Assembly (NCBI GenBank): GCA_025453925.1
Contig: JALOPK010000246.1
Location: forward strand, 1-5,442
Source: Candidatus Eiseniibacteriota bacterium
GTDB taxonomy: Bacteria > JAFGKV01
Direction: 5' to 3'
DNA: 5,442 bases
In this document: piece by piece, positions 1 through 5,071 of the stretch
How positions within the stretch are numbered: position 1 is the stretch's first letter
Layout of the letters: every line of letters starts with the position of its first letter
Notes under the pieces: model-generated
Databases searched by the model: none
What the model was told of the DNA's origin: nothing
What the model saw: the letters and a program-made list of their open reading frames with translations, nothing else
Translations under genes and position numbers: made by a program

Positions 1-926
1 GGGATCTGCGCCAGCGCCTCGGCTTCTCCCCGTCCGGGGGTGTTCGAGTGGTGAATGCAGAAGGCGATGGACTTCCGGGCCTCGTCATCGATCTCTATGC
101 CACCACCGTTGCCATCCAGTTCCACCATCCGTGGGTCGAGCGCTATCGTGAGGTCATCTGCTCGTTTGCCCTGAACAGCCTCGACGCCACCACCGTGGTC
201 GACCGGAGTCAACGAGCCGCCAGGGCCAGGGAAGGGCTCAGTCAGTCTCAGGACGTGATGGTGGGTTCATACGACGCGCATCCAGTGATCCGGGAGCACG
301 GGGTTGCCTACCTGGTGGATGTTCGTAACGGCCAGAAGACGGGATTCTACCTTGACCAACGGGCAAACAGGGCCCTTCTCGCCCGCTGGGCGAACGGCCG
401 TCGCGTGCTGGATCTCTACGCCCACACCGGCGGATTCGGCCTCGCCGCCTTGCACGCAGGTGCTCGGCACGTGACCTTCGTTGAGTCAGGGTCGGCCGCG
501 GTGGACCTTCTGAGGGAGAATCTCTCGCTCAACGGGATCGAGGCCGAGCGGTGGTCCGTCGTGAGAGCCGATGTGGGAGAGTTCCTCGCTGCAGCACCCG
601 GCAGCTACGGTCTGGTCATCATGGATCCGCCGCCCATGGCTCGCCGCAAGGCGCACGTGGTCAATGCTCTGCGCGGCATGGCGGGGCAACTTGCGGACGC
701 CTTTCGTTGCGCTGAACCTGGCGCCCTCCTGTCGCTGTTCAGTTGTTCGCACCACCTTGCGCAACCGGAGCTTGACGCTCTCATCGCCTCCATCGCCGCC
801 ACGGCAGGGCGGCGAATCCGGGTTCTCCAGGGCATGAGCGCGGATGCGGATCATCCCTCATCGGCTGAACACCCCGAGGGCCGGTATTTGGTCGGATCGC
901 TCATGCACATCGAAGGACCGGAGTAG
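1..926 (+). CDS. RlmI-like class I SAM-dependent rRNA (cytosine-5) methyltransferase, 5'-truncated by window edge
   Basis: The reading frame is open from base 3, and the residues before the first GTG (48) already match the family (RVVNAEGDGLPGLVIDLY), so the true start and the N-terminal PUA domain lie upstream of the window. Visible in order: the EGDGLPGL segment of the central domain (51-110); the family signature GQKTGFYLDQRANR (about 330-370); SAM-binding motif I, VLDLYAHTGGFGLAAL (about 406-453); motif IV, DPPP (624-635), where the family usually has DPPxF and this protein has Met instead of the aromatic residue; NALRGM (662-679); and SCSHH (741-755), whose Cys is the likely catalytic nucleophile by analogy with RlmI. 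The C-terminal DHP...HPEGRYL matches the family end. RlmI itself makes m5C1962 in 23S rRNA. The family assignment is firm, the exact target base is inferred. It ends with TAG and faces the dehydrogenase gene convergently. Confidence 0.88.
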   Translation, partial: DLRQRLGFSPSGGVRVVNAEGDGLPGLVIDLYATTVAIQFHHPWVERYREVICSFALNSLDATTVVDRSQRAARAREGLSQSQDVMVGSYDAHPVIREHGVAYLVDVRNGQKTGFYLDQRANRALLARWANGRRVLDLYAHTGGFGLAALHAGARHVTFVESGSAAVDLLRENLSLNGIEAERWSVVRADVGEFLAAAPGSYGLVIMDPPPMARRKAHVVNALRGMAGQLADAFRCAEPGALLSLFSCSHHLAQPELDALIASIAATAGRRIRVLQGMSADADHPSSAEHPEGRYLVGSLMHIEGPE

Positions 927-982
927 TTCGCCTTCTCCTTGGCGAGAGCCCCACCTCACGGGATCCGGGTGTGGGTGAGAGA
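927..982. terminator. Convergent spacer with weak inverted repeats; possible bidirectional terminator
   Basis: This short spacer lies between two stop codons facing each other. It holds a small hairpin, TCGCC (928-932) with GGCGA (941-945) and an 8-base loop, and a second weak pairing of CTCAC (955-959) with GTGAG (975-979) around a GGATCC centre. Neither is followed by a T tract on either strand, so an intrinsic terminator is only a possibility, suggested mainly by the convergent position. Confidence 0.2.
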
Positions 983-2155
983 CTACGGTTGTGTCACCAT
1001 CACTTTGCCCTGCCGCCGATCGCCTGCCGCTTCGAGCGCCTGCTCTACTTCAGGGAACCGAAACGTCTGGGTCACCATGACCGACAAGTCAATCACCCCG
1101 GCTGCGGTCATCCGGATGAGGTTCGGATAGATGCCGTGGCCGGCATGACCGCGGGAGCCGGCGAGTTCACTGGCCCCGCTCACCAAGGTGTCAAGCTGCA
1201 GGGCGGAAGTCGCGCCCGTGCGGCCCAGGTAGACGATGCGTCCGTTGGGTGCCAGAGTGCGCTCCATCAGCGCGATGGTCTCATCCGCTGCCCCCGCCGC
1301 TTCGACGTGAATGTCGAAGCCACCGTTGCTCAGGTCGCGGAGTGCCTCGACAGGGGACTCCCCGCTCCGGATCAGCTCATCCAGGCTCAGTGACACGTGT
1401 GCACCCATTCTGCGGGCCAGAGCCCCGCGTTCGATCACCGGATCGATGGCCACGACTTTTGATGCCCCGGCAGCTCTGGCCAATGCCACCGTCGCCAGCC
1501 CGATGGGCCCCACGCCGAACACCCCCACGCGTACTCCTGGCCTGAACCTCTGGTGTCCCACGAAGAGACCGTTGTAGGCGCAGCCTGCCGGCTCGAGAAG
1601 CGCTCCCAGAGCGAAGGCTTCCTCGCGGCTGACCCTCCCCGATGCGAGAAGAGGCTCCAGGCTCCAGCAGTAGCGGTCCCGCACAGGAATGAATTCCGCA
1701 AAGGCGCCCGGCGAAGAGAATCCGACCATCTCGAGATTCACGCACTGATTCGGTGTGCCCCGGCGGCAGGGTTCGCACAATCCGCACCACAGCATGCCCT
1801 CGGCCACCACCGCGTCCCCGACATTGAGTGTCGTCACGGCGTCACCCTTGGCGACGACCTCTCCGGAAAACTCATGACCCAGGATAACCGGCAGGCGAGC
1901 CGGGCCGCTGAACCTGACGTAACCGGCCGAGTCAGGCCTGACGCAATGCACGTCAGAACCGCACACGCCGCACGTCTTGACCCGCACGATTACCTCGTCT
2001 GCTTTGGGTGACGGGTCAGTGTGCCCCTCCATGATGAGTCTCGGTGCGTGCCAGACCTGGGAAGCGATCGCCGCCTTCCGGGTCACCCGCTCCCGTTCGT
2101 CCGGCGCGTAGCCAGGACGCGGAAGCCAGTTTCCGTGCAACACGAATGCCTTCAC
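983..2155 (-). CDS. Zinc-dependent medium-chain dehydrogenase, scyllo-inosose 3-dehydrogenase/polyol dehydrogenase-like
   Basis: A 390-residue MDR-family alcohol dehydrogenase, likely cytosolic. The GTG at 2155 is preferred over the GTG four codons upstream because it gives the family-type N-terminus MKAFVLHGNW and has TGAGGA six bases upstream. Catalytic-zinc ligands are probably C62 (in CGVCGSD), H94-E95 (GHEF) and E188 (LLEPAG). The structural-zinc Cys cluster is C124, C127, C130 and C138. The nucleotide-binding Rossmann motif GVGPIG is at 214-219, and D238 at the end of the next strand favours NAD over NADP. Length and several blocks (DVH...GY, GHEFSGEVV, WCGxCxPC, CAYNG, the late GSRGHAGHG) resemble, from memory, Thermotoga maritima TM0412, a scyllo-inosose 3-dehydrogenase of inositol catabolism. 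The family is sure, but the substrate is an inference: another cyclitol, sorbitol or threonine-like substrate is possible. It is a lone catabolic gene, divergent from ffh, with its own promoter and putative operator. Confidence 0.9.
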   Translation of the reverse strand: MKAFVLHGNWLPRPGYAPDERERVTRKAAIASQVWHAPRLIMEGHTDPSPKADEVIVRVKTCGVCGSDVHCVRPDSAGYVRFSGPARLPVILGHEFSGEVVAKGDAVTTLNVGDAVVAEGMLWCGLCEPCRRGTPNQCVNLEMVGFSSPGAFAEFIPVRDRYCWSLEPLLASGRVSREEAFALGALLEPAGCAYNGLFVGHQRFRPGVRVGVFGVGPIGLATVALARAAGASKVVAIDPVIERGALARRMGAHVSLSLDELIRSGESPVEALRDLSNGGFDIHVEAAGAADETIALMERTLAPNGRIVYLGRTGATSALQLDTLVSGASELAGSRGHAGHGIYPNLIRMTAAGVIDLSVMVTQTFRFPEVEQALEAAGDRRQGKVMVTQP

Positions 2156-2237
2156 GATGATCCTCACAGCAACAGTGAATAGTGATCGGCCCTTTCGGTG
2201 TGTGCCTTCTTGCTTCGACGGCGGAGGTTTCGGTCAC

Positions 2238-2266
2238 AGTGTACCGGAACACATCCGCAACTTCAA
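2238..2266 (-). promoter_or_regulatory. Predicted sigma-70-type promoter of the dehydrogenase gene
   Basis: Read on the - strand, TTGAAG (2266-2261) is followed after exactly 17 bases by TACACT (2243-2238). These match the -35 and -10 boxes at 4 of 6 positions each, with ideal spacing. Transcription would begin near 2231, leaving a leader of about 75 bases before the GTG start at 2155. It was identified by eye and has not been tested. Confidence 0.5.
2239..2252. promoter_or_regulatory. Putative operator: near-perfect 14-bp palindrome over the -10 region
   Basis: GTGTACCGGAACAC is palindromic except for one symmetric A/A pair (GTGT-a-CCGG-a-ACAC). It covers most of the -10 box and the adjoining spacer of the predicted dehydrogenase promoter, the usual place for a repressor of a catabolic gene. 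The CCGG centre with inverted arms is compatible with a dimeric LacI- or GntR-type regulator. No such regulator is encoded in the window, so the binding protein is unknown. Confidence 0.42.
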
Positions 2267-2538
2267 GACTGCGATGTTCCGTGGCCGCCCGCGCGCAGAG
2301 AGTCAAACCTGGCTCCCACCCGCCCGATGCGGACCTCCCGCGCCGGTCTCAGCCCCCCGCGAGCGGGAACTGGATGCTGCTAGGTCACCGCGATGGACGC
2401 AGAGCTGTCCGATCGGCTGGCGCACGGTACCGGAGGCGCATGAGGTGCCTGGTCGCATGCGTGCCGGACGATGCGCCACCTCTGCTCACATCTCCCCGAT
2501 CGGGAGTGTCGGAGGGATCGTGGTCCGTCCATCCGGAC
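2267..2538. other. Intergenic DNA without a recognisable gene, rich in inverted repeats in its right half
   Basis: This is the centre of the divergent region between the dehydrogenase promoter and the ffh promoter. Open frames crossing it on both strands give Arg/Pro/Ser-rich products with no family resemblance and no good ribosome binding site, so they look like chance frames in GC-rich DNA. I looked for a tRNA and for the conserved apical loop of SRP RNA (GGAAGCAG-like) and saw neither. Bases 2267-2405 show nothing specific. Bases 2409-2506 hold several palindromes, listed separately. Confidence 0.6.
2409..2506. repeat. Cluster of inverted repeats and palindromes upstream of ffh
   Basis: CCGATCGG, an 8-bp palindrome, occurs twice (2409-2416 and 2496-2503). 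CGGTACCG (2425-2432) is another. GGCGCAT (2435-2441) pairs perfectly with ATGCGCC (2471-2477), extended by GG/CC (2432-2433 with 2479-2480) past an A/A mismatch. An alternative, mutually exclusive fold pairs GAGGT (2442-2446) with ACCTC (2478-2482), GG (2451-2452) with CC (2476-2477), and CGCAT (2454-2458) with ATGCG (2471-2475). A third hairpin, CTCCC-cgatc-GGGAG, is at 2492-2506. The block could encode a structured RNA or hold protein-binding sites. No known RNA family is recognised, and GC-rich DNA yields such repeats by chance. Confidence 0.35.
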
Positions 2539-2566
2539 TTGCAATCGGCGATCAGTTCTGTAAAAT
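2539..2566 (+). promoter_or_regulatory. Predicted sigma-70-type promoter of ffh and probably of the whole operon
   Basis: TTGCAA (2539-2544) and TAAAAT (2561-2566) are separated by 16 bases. The -35 box matches TTGACA at four positions and the -10 box matches TATAAT at five. The TAAAAT stands out as AT-rich in a GC-rich surrounding. A start near 2573 gives a leader of only about 20 bases, just enough for the ribosome binding site GAGGGGA (2584-2590) ahead of the ATG at 2594. Confidence 0.6.
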
Positions 2567-2593
2567 GACTGGTTTTGCCCACTGAGGGGAAGT

Positions 2594-3916
2594 ATGTTTA
2601 GCATCTTGGCCGGCAAACTCGAAGTCATCATGAAGAGGCTTCATGGGCATGGCCGGCTTGACGAACGCCTGGTTGACGATGCGCTGCGTGAGTTGCGGCT
2701 CGCCCTGCTTGAAGCGGATGTCAACTACCGTGTCGTCAAGGACTTCATCGCCGCGATACGTCCTCGTGCCTTGAGCCAGGAAGTCTTGGACAGTGTCACA
2801 CCCGGCCAGCATGTGGCCTGGATCCTGCATCAGGAGATGGTTCGGCTCCTTGGATCCGAGTCGGAACCTATCCGCTGGGGCGGCATGCCTCCCGTTGCAA
2901 TCCTGCTGGCAGGATTGCAGGGTTCGGGGAAGACAACCACGGCGGGCAAGCTGGCGTCGATGCTCAAGGGTCAGCGGAAGCGTGTGCTGCTGGTCGCGGC
3001 CGACGTGTATCGGCCGGCTGCCGTGGAGCAGTTGCGGGCGCTGGCCACGCAGATCGGCGTCGAGTGCGTTGGTGGTGAGGGTGACCCCGTTGCCATCTGC
3101 GCCGAGGCAGTTGCGAGGTCGCGGCGCGATGTGTTCGATGCAGTCATTCTGGACACTGCGGGGCGGTTACACGTCGACGCCGAGATGATGGACGAGCTGG
3201 CAAGGATAGCCGATGCGGTGTCGCCGCGCGAGCGTCTGCTTGTGGTTGATGGCATGAGCGGTCAGGATGCCGTCAGAACCGCACAGGAGTTTCACACGAG
3301 ACTCCAGCTGACGGGGGTGATCCTGACCAAGCTCGATGGAGACGCCCGCGGTGGAGCCGCATTGTCGGTGAGAGCCGTGACCGGGGCGCCGATCAAGTTC
3401 GTCGGGGTGGGCGAGAAACTGGGAGACTTGGAGCCGTTCCACCCTGACCGGATCGCGTCGCGGATCCTCGGGTTGGGTGATGTGCTCACGCTGGTGGAGA
3501 AAGCCCATGCGCAAGCGGACCTGGATAGGTCTGCGGCGATCCAGCGCAAGCTGAAGCGAGGCGAACTCAATCTCATGGATTTTCTCGAGCAGCTAAGGCA
3601 GTTGAAGAAGATGGGCTCGTTGGATCAGCTCGTCTCGATGATACCGGGGGCCTCAAAGCTCGGGCTGAGCGGGGCCTCCTTGGATGATCGTGAACTCGCC
3701 CGCACCGAGGCGATCATTCTCTCCATGACCGGGGAGGAGCGCGCGAAGCCCGCCGTCATGAACGGCAGCAGGCGGAAGCGCATCGCCAGAGGGAGCGGCA
3801 CCTCGGTTCAGGACGTGAATCGCCTCCTCCGTGAGTTCGAGGCGATGCAGAAGATGATGAAACGTATGGGGGGCGCACGAATCGGCCGGAGGGTTCCTCT
3901 GGGCCGGCTCAACTAG
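2594..3916 (+). CDS. ffh: Signal recognition particle protein Ffh (SRP54 GTPase)
   Basis: A full-length 440-residue Ffh, which binds signal sequences of nascent membrane and secreted proteins together with SRP RNA and docks with the receptor FtsY at the membrane. The N domain is residues 1 to about 90 (helical, with ALLEADV). In the G domain, G1 is GLQGSGKT (107-114), the insertion-box side is DVYRPAA (137-143), G3 is DTAGR (187-191), G4 is TKLD (245-248), and the closing motif GVGEKLGDLEPF is 271-282. Here VDGMSGQDA (218-226) replaces the usual VDAMTGQDA, a mild change. The M domain (about 320-425) contains the SRP-RNA binding segment SRRKRIARGSG (392-402) and ends in a Met- and Lys-rich helix. 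The ATG start is supported by GAGGGGA seven to eight bases upstream and by the family N-terminus. It is the first gene of the operon and the only one starting with ATG. It ends with TAG. Confidence 0.98.
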   Translation: MFSILAGKLEVIMKRLHGHGRLDERLVDDALRELRLALLEADVNYRVVKDFIAAIRPRALSQEVLDSVTPGQHVAWILHQEMVRLLGSESEPIRWGGMPPVAILLAGLQGSGKTTTAGKLASMLKGQRKRVLLVAADVYRPAAVEQLRALATQIGVECVGGEGDPVAICAEAVARSRRDVFDAVILDTAGRLHVDAEMMDELARIADAVSPRERLLVVDGMSGQDAVRTAQEFHTRLQLTGVILTKLDGDARGGAALSVRAVTGAPIKFVGVGEKLGDLEPFHPDRIASRILGLGDVLTLVEKAHAQADLDRSAAIQRKLKRGELNLMDFLEQLRQLKKMGSLDQLVSMIPGASKLGLSGASLDDRELARTEAIILSMTGEERAKPAVMNGSRRKRIARGSGTSVQDVNRLLREFEAMQKMMKRMGGARIGRRVPLGRLN

Positions 3917-3923
3917 TGCAAGA

Positions 3924-3943
3924 GCGGCAACTGCCGCGGGAGG
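3924..3943 (+). promoter_or_regulatory. GC hairpin abutting the rpsP ribosome binding site; deciding Shine-Dalgarno
   Basis: GCGGC (3924-3928) pairs with GCCGC (3933-3937) around an AACT loop, and the strong Shine-Dalgarno GGGAGG (3938-3943) follows with no gap. The Shine-Dalgarno sits six bases before TTG (3950) and fixes that codon as the rpsP start. The hairpin lacks a T tract, so it is not an intrinsic terminator. It may shape or limit ribosome access, or mark an RNA processing site between ffh and rpsP. Confidence 0.5.
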
Positions 3944-3949
3944 TGCCTG

Positions 3950-4315
3950 TTGGTCAAACTCCGCCTGATGAGAATGGGACGACGCCATGCCCCGACCTAC
4001 CGAATCGTGGCCATCGATTCGAGGATGCGGCGCGACGGGCGATTTCTTGAGATCGTCGGCCACTACAATCCCAGGACCTCGGGAGAGCCCGAGATCGTGG
4101 TGAAGGACGACAGGGTGAGATACTGGCTGGATGTTGGTGCACAGCCATCCGAGACCGTGCAAAGCCTGCTTCGCCGATCTGGAATGCTCGGCCGGATGGA
4201 TCAAGAGAAGAAGGATGCATACCTGCGGGAAGCCTTGGAACGAAGGAGCCTGGAGGAGCAGCGCTCGCCAGACGAGTCACTCGATGAGTTCGAGGGAGGC
4301 TCCGCACGTGGGTGA
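3950..4315 (+). CDS. rpsP: 30S ribosomal protein S16
   Basis: A 121-residue S16, a primary 16S rRNA-binding protein of the 30S body needed for early subunit assembly. The conserved core is residues 1-80: VKLRLMRMGRRHAPTYRIV at the start, DSRMRRDGRFLEIVGHYNP (23-41), and RVRYWLDVGAQPSETVQSLLRRSG (55-78), where W59 and the GAQPS turn are typical. After the core comes a charged tail (about 83-121) rich in Glu, Lys and Arg, then Ser/Asp/Gly; S16 tails vary between phyla. The start is TTG, placed by the family N-terminus (MVKLRL) and the GGGAGG six bases upstream; no in-frame ATG would keep the first beta strand. The end of the gene carries the khpA ribosome binding site, and its TGA lies inside the khpA start region (8-base overlap). 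Confidence 0.97.
   Translation: MVKLRLMRMGRRHAPTYRIVAIDSRMRRDGRFLEIVGHYNPRTSGEPEIVVKDDRVRYWLDVGAQPSETVQSLLRRSGMLGRMDQEKKDAYLREALERRSLEEQRSPDESLDEFEGGSARG
4292..4299 (+). promoter_or_regulatory. Shine-Dalgarno of khpA, inside the end of rpsP
   Basis: GAGGGAGG lies eight bases before GTG (4308). It decides for that start rather than the in-frame ATG at 4284, which has only weak purine-rich sequence in front of it and would add eight residues not typical of the family. Confidence 0.6.
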
Positions 4316-4553
4316 AGACTTCAAGGGCCTGGTCATGTTCCTGGCCCGCTCCCTCGTCGACGATCCCGAAGCAGTGAGTTTGGTCGAGGAGGATGAAGGG
4401 CAGAGGATCCTGTATCAGCTCAAGGTGACCGAGTCAGAGAAGGGCAAGATCATCGGGAAGGGCGGGCGCACCGCCAGGGCTCTTCGGGTGTTGCTTGGCG
4501 CTGCGGCCGCGAAGAAGGGTTTGCGGGTCGATCTGGAGATCATCGACGCGTGA
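4308..4553 (+). CDS. khpA: KH-domain RNA-binding protein KhpA
   Basis: An 81-residue single KH-domain protein of the KhpA (YlqC) family, encoded as usual between rpsP and rimM. In Firmicutes, KhpA pairs with KhpB/Jag to bind many RNAs and influence cell division and envelope processes; its role elsewhere is little known. The N-terminal helix is MGEDFKGLVMFLARSLVDDPEAV (1-23), followed by a beta strand (about 34-41) and the KH signature KGKIIGKGGRTARALR (45-60), whose GxxG loop is GKGG (50-53), then an Ala-rich helix and a final strand (VDLEIID). All core KH elements are present and the length is normal. The start is GTG with a strong Shine-Dalgarno. It overlaps rpsP by 8 bases and rimM by 4 bases (GTGA), which argues for coupled translation. 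Confidence 0.93.
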   Translation: MGEDFKGLVMFLARSLVDDPEAVSLVEEDEGQRILYQLKVTESEKGKIIGKGGRTARALRVLLGAAAAKKGLRVDLEIIDA

Positions 4554-5071
4554 TTGCCCTCGCGAAGGTGCTCAAACCACACGGAGTCAACGGGGCGGTG
4601 GTGGTGGCACTTCTCACGTCGAGAGCGGAGCGGATCGAAGAGGTCGGAACGGTTCATGTCGGGCACAGCGGAGACGAAGCCGCCGGCACCACTCGTCGAG
4701 TGGTGCGAGTTGGCTCGGCAGGGAGACGGGTGGTTGTCGAGCTGGAAGGCGTGGGCAATGCAGAGGCCGCCGACGCGCTACGCGGAATGCTCCTGCTGAT
4801 TCCTGACGGCGCGGAAGCGCCCCTGCCGCCCGGCGAGTACTACGACTTCCAGATCGTCGGATGTTCTGTCTGGGACGAGTCGGGTTCGTGCCTCGGCACC
4901 GTGACCGAGGTTCTTGAGATGCCTGCCCAGGACGTCTATGTGGTTGCCCTGGGTGACCGGACCTGGTGGCTGCCGGCTGCCAAGGCCCTGATTGAGAGGA
5001 TTGACATCTCGTCGAAGCGCATTACGGTGGGAGCGCTTGACGGACTCCTGGAGACGGGCCCTGCGCATTGA
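4550..5071 (+). CDS. rimM: Ribosome maturation factor RimM
   Basis: A 173-residue RimM, which binds S19 and the 30S head and aids late 16S rRNA folding. The N-terminal RimM beta-barrel is residues 1 to about 85: IALAKVLKPHGVNGAVVV matches the usual 'GxIxKPHGxxGEVxV' pattern, with Ala for Glu after the second Gly, and a GNAEAADALRGMLLLIP block (69-85) closes the domain. The C-terminal PRC barrel is about 94-168: PGEYYDFQIVGCSVWD (94-109), GTVTEVLEMPAQDVYVV (116-132), and WWLPAAKALIERIDISSKRITV (139-160), ending GLLE. The family usually has YYxxDLIG where this protein has YYDFQIVG. The GTG start shares a GTGA overlap with the khpA stop. The nearest Shine-Dalgarno, GGAG (4535-4538), is 11 bases away, so reinitiation by ribosomes ending khpA seems likely. 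Confidence 0.96.
   Translation: MIALAKVLKPHGVNGAVVVALLTSRAERIEEVGTVHVGHSGDEAAGTTRRVVRVGSAGRRVVVELEGVGNAEAADALRGMLLLIPDGAEAPLPPGEYYDFQIVGCSVWDESGSCLGTVTEVLEMPAQDVYVVALGDRTWWLPAAKALIERIDISSKRITVGALDGLLETGPAH
5050..5053 (+). promoter_or_regulatory. Shine-Dalgarno supporting the CTG start of trmD
   Basis: GGAG inside the last codons of rimM lies seven bases before CTG (5061). The competing TTG at 5037 has GGGAG only three bases upstream, which is tight, and the GTG at 5073 is 19 bases from this site. Confidence 0.45.

Noticed and set aside
2400-2510. Possible SRP RNA (ffs) or tRNA gene next to ffh, because of the hairpins.
   Set aside because: The conserved SRP RNA apical sequence (GGAAGCAG-like) is absent on both strands, and no cloverleaf with a TTC-arm is visible.
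2157-2585. Open frames of 128-142 codons crossing the divergent intergenic region on the + strand, and a 96-codon frame on the - strand (2016-2306).
   Set aside because: Their products are Arg/Pro/Ser-rich without family resemblance, lack good ribosome binding sites, and cross predicted promoters and the dehydrogenase gene; such frames are expected by chance in GC-rich DNA.
3653-4204. A 183-codon frame on the - strand antisense to ffh and rpsP.
   Set aside because: It is fully explained as a shadow of two strongly conserved genes; no start signal or family resemblance was seen.
4131-4307. An N-terminal extension of the khpA frame back to 4131.
   Set aside because: The extra residues are the shifted frame of rpsP, do not look like a domain, and the strong Shine-Dalgarno before GTG 4308 gives a normal KhpA length.
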